A stretch of 64,000 bases of DNA from Amycolatopsis deserti (GTDB lineage Bacteria > Actinomycetota > Actinomycetes > Mycobacteriales > Pseudonocardiaceae). Positions 1 through 8,548 of the stretch are shown here, one piece after another; position 1 is the stretch's first letter; each line of letters opens with the position of its first letter. The translations under genes and the position numbers were made by a program. The notes below the pieces were generated by a model. That model saw only the letters and a list, made by a program, of their open reading frames with translations. It did no database searches and had not been told where the DNA came from. The stretch spans positions 372,001 through 436,000 of the forward strand of contig NZ_BNAU01000007.1 of NCBI RefSeq assembly GCF_014653945.1, given 5' to 3'.

Positions 1-26
1 GGAGTACGCCCGCTGAAACCACCGAC

Positions 27-866
27 ATGATGGAGGACATGGTGCACATCGCCCGTCGCATGTTCGAGCTCCTGGAACCGATCTGCCTGGTCACCTTCTT
101 CGCCGACGAGTGCAACGCGGAGCTGGCCGCGCTCGGGCACCGCACCTACTGGGACGGCTACTTCGCCAGCCGCGCCGCGCCACTGGGGCGGGTGCCGGCC
201 GAAGTCGTGCACGCGGCCTTCTACAACTTCGCCGAGGGGGAGGCCGCGCGGCACATCCCGAGCGCGTGGGAGACGATCCCGCCGGAGGCGTCCTTCGCCG
301 CGCGGGAACGGGGCAGCGCGGCCTCCCTGCGGCGGATCCTGGGCGACGAGCTGGCCGCGTCCCCGGGTCTGGTGCGCGCCGCCGACCTGACCACCAAAGC
401 CGCGACGAGCGCGCCCACCGCGGGCCGGGTGATGTACGCCGGGTTGCGCACCTGCCCGGTGCCGGGCGATCCGGTCGCGCGGCTGTGGCATTCCGCGAAC
501 ATGCTGCGCGAGCACCGTGGTGACGGGCACGTCGCCGCTCTCGTCGGCGCGCGCATCGGCGGCACGGAGGCCCACGTGCTCTCCGCGGTGGACATGGGCA
601 TCCATCCCCCGGAAACGTTCGGGCGCATCCACCACTTGCCGAAGGCGCGGCTGGCCGCGGTGATGGACGGCCTGCGCGAACGCGGGCTCATCGACGCCGA
701 CGGCCGGTTCACCGACGCCGGCCGCGAGACCAAACACCGCATCGAAGCCCTGACCGACGAACTCGCCGCCCCACCGTACGAGGCCCTCTCCCCCGCCGAA
801 CTGGACGAGCTGATCGCCGAACTCGAGCCCATCAGCGCGCGGCTGGCGGCCACCGGATCACAGTGA
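27..866 (+). CDS. SCO6745-family protein
   Basis: This 279-residue protein has the overall pattern of the actinobacterial SCO6745 family: a helical N-terminal half (LEPICLVTFFADE near residue 18) and a winged-helix-like C-terminus (LPKARLAAVMDGLRERGLI near residue 205). No enzymatic role is established for the family and I assign none. ATGs at 27, 30 and 39 are in frame; none has an ideally spaced Shine-Dalgarno sequence, so the exact N-terminus is uncertain. The gene stands alone, followed by a transposase relic on the other strand. The family call rests on recalled sequence pattern. Confidence 0.75.
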   Translation: MMEDMVHIARRMFELLEPICLVTFFADECNAELAALGHRTYWDGYFASRAAPLGRVPAEVVHAAFYNFAEGEAARHIPSAWETIPPEASFAARERGSAASLRRILGDELAASPGLVRAADLTTKAATSAPTAGRVMYAGLRTCPVPGDPVARLWHSANMLREHRGDGHVAALVGARIGGTEAHVLSAVDMGIHPPETFGRIHHLPKARLAAVMDGLRERGLIDADGRFTDAGRETKHRIEALTDELAAPPYEALSPAELDELIAELEPISARLAATGSQ

Positions 867-882
867 CGAGCAGCGGCCCGGC

Positions 883-1236
883 CTAGGTGTACTCGAGTGC
901 GGCGATCTTGCCGTTCTGCCGGGGGCACTGGGGTTTGAGGAACTTCTGCCGGGATATGCCATCAGCTTGACCAGCGGTAACGCGGCACGCAGACGACGGT
1001 TGTAGCCGGATTGGCCGGGCATGTAGCGGAACGCGCCGGGCATCCGGGCGGGCAGGAACCGCAGCCAGCGGGCCTCGGAGGTCAACCCCAGCAGTGCCTG
1101 GGCCACGGCCAGGGTGACCAACCCGGCGTCGGCCAGCCTCGGTGGCCGGCCCAGCCGACGCCGGCCCGCCAGGTGGTCGTCGATCTTGACCTGGAGTGCG
1201 GTGAGAAGGGCGTTCAGGTCGGTCGTCAGAAACTGA
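883..1236 (-). pseudogene. Chimeric transposase relic (IS982-like N-terminus plus integrase-core-like tail)
   Basis: Read leftward, 1236 to about 951 encodes a segment like the N-terminus of IS982-type transposases: TDLNALLTALQVKIDDHLAG, then GRPPRLADAGLVTLAVAQAL and SGYNRRLRAALPLVK. No ATG/GTG opens it. At about 950 the frame changes into a short stretch (945-883) reading KFLKPQCPRQNGKIAALEYT and a stop, which resembles the PxxPxxNGK motif of IS3/IS481-type integrase cores. The catalytic regions of both are missing. It looks like two insertion-sequence fragments joined by deletion and is not functional. The IS982 assignment is fairly secure; the second part is tentative. Confidence 0.6.
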
Positions 1237-1291
1237 TCTTGAACACCCTTCGCCTCACTCCGGACATCACCCCAACTCAGGCATTACTCGT

Positions 1292-1531
1292 CTAGGCGCC
1301 GAGGGTGTCGATCTCGGTGGAGAGGATCGCGGCCTGCTCGTCGAGCGAGCGGTCGTCCGGCTCCTCGCCCACGCGCTGCCGCAGCGCTTCGCGCTCGATG
1401 ACGGTCAGCGCGCCCTCGTGGCGGGGCAGCTCCTCGGCCGGCAGCACCGCGAGGGCACCCTCCTGCATGACCAGCTGCGCGCCGTTCCCGGCTCGCAGCA
1501 GCGCCTTCAGATCACCCGCGGTCACCTTCAT
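1292..1531 (-). CDS. Small protein coupled to the PucR-type regulator
   Basis: This is a 79-residue acidic protein without signal peptide or membrane segment. Its ATG at 1531 overlaps the stop of the upstream regulator (ATGA, four bases), with a GGAGG within the regulator's last codons, so translational coupling is likely. The sequence (MKVTAGDLKALLRAGNGAQL...) matches no family I can name. The position at the end of the hydroxybutyrate operon suggests an accessory role to the regulator or transporter, which is inference only. Confidence 0.65.
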   Translation of the reverse strand: MKVTAGDLKALLRAGNGAQLVMQEGALAVLPAEELPRHEGALTVIEREALRQRVGEEPDDRSLDEQAAILSTEIDTLGA

Positions 1532-3348
1532 CGGGCCTCCCTTCGTCGGCCCCCGGCTACCCGCTCCGGCGCGCCGTCAAGCGTGTGCACCCGCAGCGCC
1601 AGCTGGATCTCCAGCGCCCGCCCCGGCTCGTGCCAGTCGTCGCCGAGCAGGGTCGCCACCCGGTCCAGGCGCTGCACCACCGTGTTGACGTGCACGTGCA
1701 GCGCCTCCTTCGCCCGGGTCAGGTTGCCCCCGGCGGCGAAGTACGCGCGCAGCGTCCCGGTCAGATCCGTGCCGCGCCGCTCGTCGTAGTCGAGCACCGG
1801 GCCGATCGTGCGCCGCACGAACCCGGTCAGGTCGCCGCGGTCGCCGAGCAGCACGCCGAGGAACCCGAGCCCGGCAGCCGAAGCGCCCTCGCCGGACCGG
1901 CCCAGCGCCAGCAACGCCCGCAGGCACCGGATCGCCTCCGCGTGCGCCGCCGCGATCGCCGCCGGTCCACGGGCCGGGCCCGCCGCGCCGATCGTCACCG
2001 GGGTGTCCGTCGCCGCGGTCAGCGCCTCCGCGATCCGGGACGCCACCGCGTCCGGCTCACCGCGGACCAGCAGCACGACCTCCTCCGCTTGGATGCCGGC
2101 CAGCGCCGCGTGCCGGGCCGCGGCCACCACCAACCGCGCCCGGGACACCGACTCGGCGTGCGCGACCAGGACCGCGTGCGGTTCGGTGAGGTCCACGCCC
2201 AGCCGTTCCGCCCGCGCCAGCAACGCGCCCGGGTTGCGGTCCGGCGCGGTGAGCAGGTCGGTCAGCAGCTCACCGCGGACCTCCTCCTCCGCCTTGGCGA
2301 CCGACCGGCGCAGCAGCAGCAACAGCGCGGTCACCACGGCCGCCCGCTCGAACAGCCGCCGGTCCGCGTCGAGCAACGCCTCCCGCCCGGCCAGCACGAT
2401 GCTGCCGAGCAGCTCCGGGCCGGCCTGCACCGCGCACACCAGCGACCCCGCGCTGGCCACCGACCGGCCGGTGCTCCGCGACACCGCGACCAGCTCCGGA
2501 TCCGGTGCGGGCGGGGCGGTTCCGGCGTGCGCCAGCTCCTCGCCCGCCGCGTCGAACAACCCGATCGAGCCGTGCAGGACGTCGGCCACCGCGGCGGCCA
2601 CCTCCGGCACGTCCCCGCCGCGCAGCACCAGGTCCATGAGCCGGTCGTGCGCCTCCTCGGCGCGGTGCATCGCCGCGGAGTGCGAGCTGATCTCGTCCAG
2701 CAGCCGGGCGTTGTCGAGCGCGATCACCGCGTGGTCGGCCAGCGAGGACAGCAACGCGACCTCGTCCGGGGTGAAGTCGCGCGGGGTGCGGTCGGAGGCG
2801 TAGAGCACCCCGATCACCGTGCCGCCCAGCGACAGCGGCACGCCGAGGATCGCGGCCAGGCCCTCGTCCCGGACGGCGTCGTCGATCGGCGAGGTGTGCA
2901 GGAAACGTTCGTCGCGGAAGTAGTCCGGCGTCGCGTACGGGCGCGCGCTCTGCGCCACCAGACCGCCGAGCCCCTCGCCCATGCCCAGGATGACCTCCTT
3001 GAACAGGGGCGACACGCAGCCGTCCGTGACGCGCATGTAGGTGCGCCCGGCGGTTTCGTCGTTGAGGCTGAGGTAGGAGACGTCCGCGCCGAGCAGCGTG
3101 CGGGCCCGCCGCACGATCGAGCGCAGCACGGCGTCCGGATCGCGCAGGCGGGCCAGGTCGCTGGCCGTGTCGAACAACGCGGTCAGCTCGGCCTCGCGGC
3201 GGCGGTGCGCGGTGAGGGTGGCGTGGATGCGCAGCGCCAGCTCGGTGGCCTTGGGGTGCGCGGCGCCGGCGCGCGCCAGCTGCTCGCTGCTCGCCCCACC
3301 GGCGAGCAGGTCGAGCAGCCGGAGCACGTCGTCGTCCACGCCGGTCAT
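1528..3348 (-). CDS. GAF domain PucR/CdaR-type transcriptional regulator
   Basis: This 606-residue regulator has a GAF domain at roughly residues 50-220 (ILGVPLSLGGTVIGVLYASD), a central weakly conserved region, and a C-terminal PucR-type helix-turn-helix near residues 535-590 (AAGGNLTRAKEALHVHVNTV, followed by LDRVATLLG). Such proteins sense a small metabolite through GAF and control neighbouring catabolic genes. It starts four bases after the transporter stop, so it is probably transcribed with the dehydrogenase and transporter and may regulate them. The ligand is unknown; 3-hydroxybutyrate or a derivative is an inference from context. Confidence 0.85.
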   Translation of the reverse strand: MTGVDDDVLRLLDLLAGGASSEQLARAGAAHPKATELALRIHATLTAHRRREAELTALFDTASDLARLRDPDAVLRSIVRRARTLLGADVSYLSLNDETAGRTYMRVTDGCVSPLFKEVILGMGEGLGGLVAQSARPYATPDYFRDERFLHTSPIDDAVRDEGLAAILGVPLSLGGTVIGVLYASDRTPRDFTPDEVALLSSLADHAVIALDNARLLDEISSHSAAMHRAEEAHDRLMDLVLRGGDVPEVAAAVADVLHGSIGLFDAAGEELAHAGTAPPAPDPELVAVSRSTGRSVASAGSLVCAVQAGPELLGSIVLAGREALLDADRRLFERAAVVTALLLLLRRSVAKAEEEVRGELLTDLLTAPDRNPGALLARAERLGVDLTEPHAVLVAHAESVSRARLVVAAARHAALAGIQAEEVVLLVRGEPDAVASRIAEALTAATDTPVTIGAAGPARGPAAIAAAHAEAIRCLRALLALGRSGEGASAAGLGFLGVLLGDRGDLTGFVRRTIGPVLDYDERRGTDLTGTLRAYFAAGGNLTRAKEALHVHVNTVVQRLDRVATLLGDDWHEPGRALEIQLALRVHTLDGAPERVAGGRRREAR

Positions 3349-3352
3349 CGTC

Positions 3353-4684
3353 TCATCGCGTGACCGGTTCCGCGGTGACCGCGGGCTCCTCGTCGTGCAG
3401 CGAGGTGCGCGCGGTCTCCTTGGCGCTGGTCACCGCGATCACCGTGATCACGCACATCGTCACCACGTACAGCGAGACCGCGAGCGTGCCGCCGAACTCC
3501 TTGAACAGCGCGACCGCGACGATCGGCGCCAGCGCACCGGCGGCGATCGAGGACAGCTGACCGCCGATCGACAGGCCGGTGTAGCGGACCCGGGTCGGGA
3601 ACTGCTCGGCGAAGAACGCCGCCTGCGGGCCGTACATCGCGCCGTGCAGCACCAGGCCGACCGTCGCGGCGAGCACGATCATCCCGGCCGAGCGGGTGTC
3701 CATCAGCGCGAAGAACGCGAACGCCCAGCCGGCCATCGCGACCGCGCCGAACAGGTACACCGGGCGGCGGCCGATCCGGTCGGACAGCGCGCCCCACAGC
3801 GGGATCGTGACGAAGTGGATCGCCGAGCCGATGAGCACCGCGTTGAGACCGGTGGACTTGCTCATCCCGAGCGGGCCGGTGACGTAGACCAGGATGAACG
3901 CGGTCAGCACGTAGTAGGACACGTTCTCGGCCATGCGGGCGCCGATGGTGATGAGCACCCGGCGCCAGGAGTCGCGGAAGACCTCCAGGGCCGGGGCGCG
4001 GTGCTGCTCGCCGCGCTGACGGGCCTTCTCCTGCGCGGCCAGGAACACCGGCGATTCGGTGACGGTGAGCCGGATCCACAGGCCGATGATCACCAGCACC
4101 CCGGAGAGCAGGAACGGGATGCGCCAGCCCCACGACGTGAACGCGGCGTCGGACTGCACCGCGGCGAGGATGGCGAGCACCGCGGTGGCCAGCAGGTTCC
4201 CGCCCGGGGCGCCGCACTGCGGCCAGGACGCCCAGAACCCGCGGCGGCGGTCGTCACCGTGTTCGGACACGATGAGCACCGCGCCGCCCCACTCGCCGCC
4301 GAGCGCGAAGCCCTGGACCAGCCGCAGCGCGGTGAGCAGCAGCGGCGCGGCCACGCCGACGGTCGCATACGTCGGCAGCAGGCCCATCGCGCACGTCGAG
4401 CCGCCCATCAGCAGCAGGCTGAACACCAGCAGCTTCTTCCGGCCGACGCGGTCGCCGAAGTGGCCGAACACCAGACCGCCGAGCGGCCGGGCGAGGAAGC
4501 CGATCGCGTAGGTGGCGAACGACAGCAGGGTCCCGGTCAGCGGATCGCTGCCGGGGAAGAACAGCTTGTTGAAGACCAGTGCCGCGGCCGATCCGTAGAG
4601 GAAGAAGTCGTACCACTCGATCGTCGTGCCGATGAGGCTCGCGCCGACGACTTTCGCGATCGAGCGGTTCTCGCTGCGGGGCAT
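3353..4684 (-). CDS. MFS transporter, metabolite:H+ symporter (MHS) type
   Basis: This is a 443-residue, roughly 12-helix permease. The N-terminus has the MHS signature GTTIEWYDFFLYG near residue 17; the loop 2-3 motif GHFGDRVGRKK and its second-half copy ALSDRIGRRP are present. MHS relatives (KgtP, ShiA, ProP) import organic acids or compatible solutes with protons. The open frame extends upstream, but ATG 4684 follows AAAGGAG at good spacing and lies between the dehydrogenase stop (4717) and the permease signature. Its place between a 3-hydroxybutyrate dehydrogenase and a metabolite-sensing regulator suggests uptake of a hydroxy acid; the substrate is inferred. Confidence 0.88.
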   Translation of the reverse strand: MPRSENRSIAKVVGASLIGTTIEWYDFFLYGSAAALVFNKLFFPGSDPLTGTLLSFATYAIGFLARPLGGLVFGHFGDRVGRKKLLVFSLLLMGGSTCAMGLLPTYATVGVAAPLLLTALRLVQGFALGGEWGGAVLIVSEHGDDRRRGFWASWPQCGAPGGNLLATAVLAILAAVQSDAAFTSWGWRIPFLLSGVLVIIGLWIRLTVTESPVFLAAQEKARQRGEQHRAPALEVFRDSWRRVLITIGARMAENVSYYVLTAFILVYVTGPLGMSKSTGLNAVLIGSAIHFVTIPLWGALSDRIGRRPVYLFGAVAMAGWAFAFFALMDTRSAGMIVLAATVGLVLHGAMYGPQAAFFAEQFPTRVRYTGLSIGGQLSSIAAGALAPIVAVALFKEFGGTLAVSLYVVTMCVITVIAVTSAKETARTSLHDEEPAVTAEPVTR

Positions 4685-4716
4685 GGGCAACACTCCTTTG
4701 TGCCGTGGCGGAAACG

Positions 4717-5466
4717 TCAGGCGGCGGTCCAGCCGCCGTCGAGGGGCAGGGAAATCCCGGTGATGTGCCCGGCCGAGGGGCCGCACAGCCAGCGCACGGC
4801 GTCGGCGACCTCGGCCGGGTCGATGAGCCGCTTGATCGCGGCACGCCGCAGCAGGACCTCGCCCAGGATTTCGTCCTCGGGGCGTCCGTGCGCGGTGGCC
4901 TGGTCGGCGATCTGGTCGCGCACCAGCTGGGTGTCGACGTAGCCCGGGCTGACGCAGTTGCTGGTCACCCCGTGCGGCGCGCCTTCCAGGGCGACCACTT
5001 TGGACAGTCCTTCGAGCGCGTGCTTGGCCGACACGTAGGCGGACTTGAAAGCGCTCGCGCGCAGGCCGTGCACGCTGGAGAGGTTGACGATCCGGCCCCA
5101 GTTCTGCGCGTACATGTGCGGCAGCACCCGGCGGATCAGCAGGAACGGCGCGGTGACCATGACCGCGTGCATGCGGGTGAACACCTCGGGCGGGAACTCG
5201 GTCAGCGGCGCGACGTGCTGGAAGCCGGCGTTGTTGACCAGGATGTCGACGTCGGCGGGCAGGGTGTCGATGCTCGACGGGTCGGCGAGGTCCGCGGTGT
5301 GCGCCCAGCCGCCGGTCTCGCCGGCGACGCGTTCGGCCGCGCTCGCGTCGATGTCGACCGCGTGCACCTTCGCCCCGGCCTCGGCCAGGGCGTGCGCGCA
5401 AGCGCGTCCGATCCCGCTGCCGGCGCCGGTCACCAGCGCGACCCGCCCGTCCCAGTAGCCACTCAT
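4717..5466 (-). CDS. 3-hydroxybutyrate dehydrogenase (SDR family)
   Basis: This 249-residue classical short-chain dehydrogenase has TGAGSGIG at residues 13-20, NNAG at 78-81, Ser131, and YVSAK with Tyr144 and Lys148. The segment FQHVAPLTEFP after NNAG and the C-terminal ISLPLDGGWTAA ending are characteristic of bacterial D-3-hydroxybutyrate dehydrogenases, which oxidise 3-hydroxybutyrate to acetoacetate with NAD+. It is the first gene of a leftward operon with the MHS transporter and PucR-type regulator. ATG 5466 was chosen because the Rossmann motif starts at the usual distance from it. Confidence 0.87.
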   Translation of the reverse strand: MSGYWDGRVALVTGAGSGIGRACAHALAEAGAKVHAVDIDASAAERVAGETGGWAHTADLADPSSIDTLPADVDILVNNAGFQHVAPLTEFPPEVFTRMHAVMVTAPFLLIRRVLPHMYAQNWGRIVNLSSVHGLRASAFKSAYVSAKHALEGLSKVVALEGAPHGVTSNCVSPGYVDTQLVRDQIADQATAHGRPEDEILGEVLLRRAAIKRLIDPAEVADAVRWLCGPSAGHITGISLPLDGGWTAA

Positions 5467-5589
5467 GGCGACAGACGGTAAGCGGCCGGGAGCGGGAAGC
5501 CTATGTGCGCGATCGCCACAAGTTCCGCCGAGCCTGTGGTGGGTGAACCTACCCGGAATAGGTGACCCCGGGGCCGTGTTGCACCCCGT

Positions 5590-5958
5590 ATGGCGACGGT
5601 AACGCTGACCAAGGACAACTTCGAAGAGGTCGTCAACTCCGACGGCATGGTGCTCGTCGACTTCTGGGCGGCCTGGTGCGGGCCGTGCCGGATGTTCGCG
5701 CCCGTGTTCGAGGGTGCGGCCGACCGGCACGACGACATCGTGTTCGGCAAGGTCGACACCGAGGACCAGACCGAGCTGGCGCAGGCCTTCGGCATCCAGT
5801 CGATCCCGACGCTGATGGCGGTGCGCGACGGTGTCGTGCTCTACGCCCAGCCGGGCGCGCTGCCGGAGCAGAGCCTGGAAGAGCTGATCGGCAAGCTGCG
5901 CGAGGTCGACATGGACCAGGTGCGCGCGGAGATCGCGAAGCAGCAGCCGGCCGAATGA
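5590..5958 (+). CDS. Thioredoxin
   Basis: This 122-residue thioredoxin has the active site WCGPC with Cys30 and Cys33, the cis-proline motif SIPT near residue 76, and the usual VLVDFWAAWC strand. Length is slightly above the 105-110 usual because of a short charged tail. It reduces cytosolic disulfides using thioredoxin reductase, which is not encoded nearby. It is transcribed divergently from the hydroxybutyrate operon; the 123-bp gap between them must hold both promoters. No clear Shine-Dalgarno sequence precedes ATG 5590. Confidence 0.93.
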   Translation: MATVTLTKDNFEEVVNSDGMVLVDFWAAWCGPCRMFAPVFEGAADRHDDIVFGKVDTEDQTELAQAFGIQSIPTLMAVRDGVVLYAQPGALPEQSLEELIGKLREVDMDQVRAEIAKQQPAE

Positions 5959-5997
5959 CGGTTTGCCGGTGGTAGCCGGCGAGCCGATGATGGAGGC

Positions 5998-6855
5998 ATG
6001 ACGCCCCGGGGGTTCGACGCGGTCGCCGATGAGCTGTACGCGCTGCCCCGGGACGAGTTCACCGCCGTCCGCACCGAGCGGGCCAAGGAGGCGAAGGCCC
6101 GTCAGCCGGACGTCGCGAAGCGCATCACCCAGCTGCGCAAACCGACCGTCGCCGCGTGGCTGGTCAACCAGGTCAGCCGACGGCACCCGGACGAGATCGG
6201 GCAGCTCGCCGACCTGGGTGCGCGGTTGCGGACCGCTCACCAGAAGCTGGCTGGCGACGAGCTGCGCACGTTGTCGCGGCAGCGCAACGAGCTGATCCGC
6301 CGGTTGAGTGGCCGCGCGGGCGGCGTGGCCGGGGAGGCCGGGGTGCCCTACAGCGACGTGGCGATGCGTCAGGTCGAGGACACCTTCGAGGCGGCGGTGT
6401 CCGATCCGGACGCCGCGGCGGAAGTGGCCGCGGGACGGCTTTCGGTGGCGTTGTCACCGTCCTCTTCGGAGGATTGGCTGGCGGCCGCGCTGGCCGCGTC
6501 CCCGAAGCGCAAGACGGCCCCGCCACCGCCGGCGAAGAAGAAGCCCGCGCGACGGGACCCGGAGGCCGAACGCCGCCAGGCCGCGCTCGAGGAGGCCCGC
6601 GAGAAGGCCGCGGAGGCGGACGCCGCCCGCGAGCAAGCGCAGCAGGCGCTGGACGAGGTGAGCGCCCGGGCGGAAAAGGCCGCGGCGCGGGTCGCCGAGC
6701 TGCGCGAACAGCTGGACGAAGCCACACGCGAAGAGCGAGCGGTGCGCAAGGAACTCACCGCGGCACGCAAGGCGGCGACCGCGGCGGACAAGTCGGCCGA
6801 CGAGGCGCGGCGGCAGGTGGCGGAGATGGAGTCGTTCGGCAAGAAGCGACGCTAG
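5998..6855 (+). CDS. Hypothetical protein with C-terminal coiled coil
   Basis: This 285-residue protein has an N-terminal basic helical region (residues 1-110, with LRKPTVAAWLVNQVSRRHPD), a short Pro/Lys linker (KTAPPPPAKKKPARR near residue 170) and a long Ala/Glu/Arg-rich heptad region from about 185 to 280 likely to form a coiled coil. There is no signal peptide or membrane segment. Similar proteins occur in actinomycetes without known function. The 39-bp gap to the thioredoxin gene makes cotranscription possible. Confidence 0.8.
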   Translation: MTPRGFDAVADELYALPRDEFTAVRTERAKEAKARQPDVAKRITQLRKPTVAAWLVNQVSRRHPDEIGQLADLGARLRTAHQKLAGDELRTLSRQRNELIRRLSGRAGGVAGEAGVPYSDVAMRQVEDTFEAAVSDPDAAAEVAAGRLSVALSPSSSEDWLAAALAASPKRKTAPPPPAKKKPARRDPEAERRQAALEEAREKAAEADAAREQAQQALDEVSARAEKAAARVAELREQLDEATREERAVRKELTAARKAATAADKSADEARRQVAEMESFGKKRR

Positions 6856-6915
6856 CCCGGCCGTTGACCGGCGTGCAAGACTGGCCGCACGCAGCCGGAC
6901 GGGTGGTGGACGCCG

Positions 6916-7701
6916 ATGACATCCCAGCAACGCACCAAGGCGACGGCCGCGGGTGTCTACGACTGGTACCTCAACGGGCACCACCACCTACCGTGCGACG
7001 CCGAGGTGGCGATCGCGGCGCAGAAGGTGTTCCCGCTGGCCGGGCAGGTCGCCCGGTACAACCGCGAGTTCCTGCAACGGGCGGTGCGCTGGATGATCCA
7101 GCAGGGGATCCGCCAGTTCCTGGACATCGGCTCGGGCTATCCGGTGGCGGGCAACGTGCACGAGATCGCCCAGGGGTACGCGTCCGGCACCCGGGTCGTT
7201 TACGTCGACCTGGACCCGGACACGGTCCGGGTCAGCAACGAGCTGCTCGCCGATGACCCGAACGCGATCTGCCTGCGGGGCGATGCGCGGGAGCCCGAGG
7301 ACATCTTCGCGCGTGCCACGCTGCTGGACTTCGCCAAGCCGGTCGGGTTGCTGCTGGTGTCCGTGCTGCCCTTCGTCCCGGGCGACGTGGTCCCGCTGGT
7401 GCGGCGTTACGTCGAGCGGCTCGCGCCGGGCAGCTACCTCGGCCTGACCCACATCACGCTCACCGAGGACGAGCAGGCCCGGCGGCGCCAGTCCGAGGTG
7501 ACGCAGACCTACAACGCGAACGTGCAGCAGAACGTCACGACGCGCTCCCCGGAGGAGGTGCTGGAACTGTTCGACGGGACCGAGCTGGTGCCGCCGGGCC
7601 TGGTGCACGCCACGCACTGGAACGCCCCGCGTGGCTACCTCCCGGCCCCCGACGACCAGGCGAGCGCCGTGCTACTCGGCGGCGTGGGGCGGGTTCGTTA
7701 G
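6916..7701 (+). CDS. SAM-dependent methyltransferase of the DUF574 (Methyltransf_19) type
   Basis: This 261-residue protein has the actinobacterial DUF574 methyltransferase pattern: an N-terminal VYDWYLNGHHH motif, NREFLQRAVRWM, the SAM-binding FLDIGSGYPVAGNVHEIA loop, and VVYVDLDPDTV followed by a GDAREPE loop. Members are abundant in Streptomyces and relatives with mostly unknown substrates. Its stop overlaps the stop of the convergent ABC ATPase gene at 7698-7701, so the two transcripts must overlap. Confidence 0.9.
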   Translation: MTSQQRTKATAAGVYDWYLNGHHHLPCDAEVAIAAQKVFPLAGQVARYNREFLQRAVRWMIQQGIRQFLDIGSGYPVAGNVHEIAQGYASGTRVVYVDLDPDTVRVSNELLADDPNAICLRGDAREPEDIFARATLLDFAKPVGLLLVSVLPFVPGDVVPLVRRYVERLAPGSYLGLTHITLTEDEQARRRQSEVTQTYNANVQQNVTTRSPEEVLELFDGTELVPPGLVHATHWNAPRGYLPAPDDQASAVLLGGVGRVR

Positions 7702-8495
7702 ACCATCGGCTCGGCGCGGGCTGTCCACCGGCCCTCGGTGCGGGTGATGCGCACCGGGTGGTCGAAGCACTTGCTGATGTGGTCCGTGGTCACCACGTCA
7801 TCCGCCGGGCCGGACGTCAAGCACTGGCCCTCCCGCAGCAGCAGCGCGTGCGTGGTGCTCGCGGGCAGCTCCTCCAGGTGGTGGGTCACCAGCACGGTCG
7901 CCAGCGCGGGGTGCTCCCGCCGCAGTCTGTCCACACTGGACAGCAGCTGCTCGCGCGCCGCCACGTCCAGGCCCGTCGCCGGCTCGTCGAGCAGCAGCAG
8001 CCGCGGCGCGGGCATCAGCGCGCGGGCGATCAGCGCCCGGCCACGCTCGCCCTGGGACAGCGTCGGCCAGCGGGAGTCGCGCTGGCCGCCCAGTCCGAGC
8101 ATGCGGATCAGGCGCTCGGCGCGCTCCCGCTCCTCCGCCGTCGGCTGCCAGCGCGGCACCAGCTCGGTCGTGTTCGTCAGCCCGGTCAGCACCACCTCGA
8201 ACACCGACAACGGCGAGGTCAGCGGGTGACGCGGGTTGACGTGCCCGAGGAACGACCGCAGCTTGCGCATGTCCACCCGCCCCAGCCGGTGCCCGAGCAC
8301 GTCGACCGTCCCGCGCGTCGGGTGCGTGACCGCCCCCAGCAGCCCGAGAAGCGTGCTCTTGCCGGCCCCGTTCGCGCCGAGCAGCGCCCAGTGCTCGCCC
8401 TCGCGCACCGTCAGCGAGATCGACCGGAGCAGGTACCGGCCCTCGCGGACGAGATCGACATCGCTCACCTGCAGCACGGGCGTCATGATCCGCAC
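7698..8495 (-). CDS. Stand-alone ABC transporter ATP-binding protein
   Basis: This 265-residue ABC ATPase has Walker A GANGAGKST near residue 38, signature LSQGERGRALIARAL, Walker B RLLLLDEPATGLD and switch His in VTHHLEEL. The organisation resembles ModF/YlmA-like ATPases with no adjacent permease, so its partner or role is unknown. The GTG at 8495 was preferred because GAGGAG lies 8 bases upstream; an in-frame ATG at 8486 lacks this. It is divergent from the LysR gene, sharing a 53-bp intergenic space with a perfect palindrome. Confidence 0.85.
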   Translation of the reverse strand: MRIMTPVLQVSDVDLVREGRYLLRSISLTVREGEHWALLGANGAGKSTLLGLLGAVTHPTRGTVDVLGHRLGRVDMRKLRSFLGHVNPRHPLTSPLSVFEVVLTGLTNTTELVPRWQPTAEERERAERLIRMLGLGGQRDSRWPTLSQGERGRALIARALMPAPRLLLLDEPATGLDVAAREQLLSSVDRLRREHPALATVLVTHHLEELPASTTHALLLREGQCLTSGPADDVVTTDHISKCFDHPVRITRTEGRWTARAEPMV

Positions 8496-8507
8496 CGTAC
8501 CAACTCC

Positions 8508-8519
8508 TCAGACGTCTGA
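8508..8519. promoter_or_regulatory. Perfect 12-bp palindrome in divergent promoter region
   Basis: TCAGACGTCTGA is a perfect inverted repeat in the 53-bp gap between the ABC ATPase gene and the LysR regulator gene. Its position suits a dimeric regulator controlling one or both genes. It also lies just upstream of the GAGGAG of the ABC gene. The binding protein is not known. Confidence 0.4.
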
Positions 8520-8548
8520 TGAAAACGGACATCCGATAACCTCCCGGA

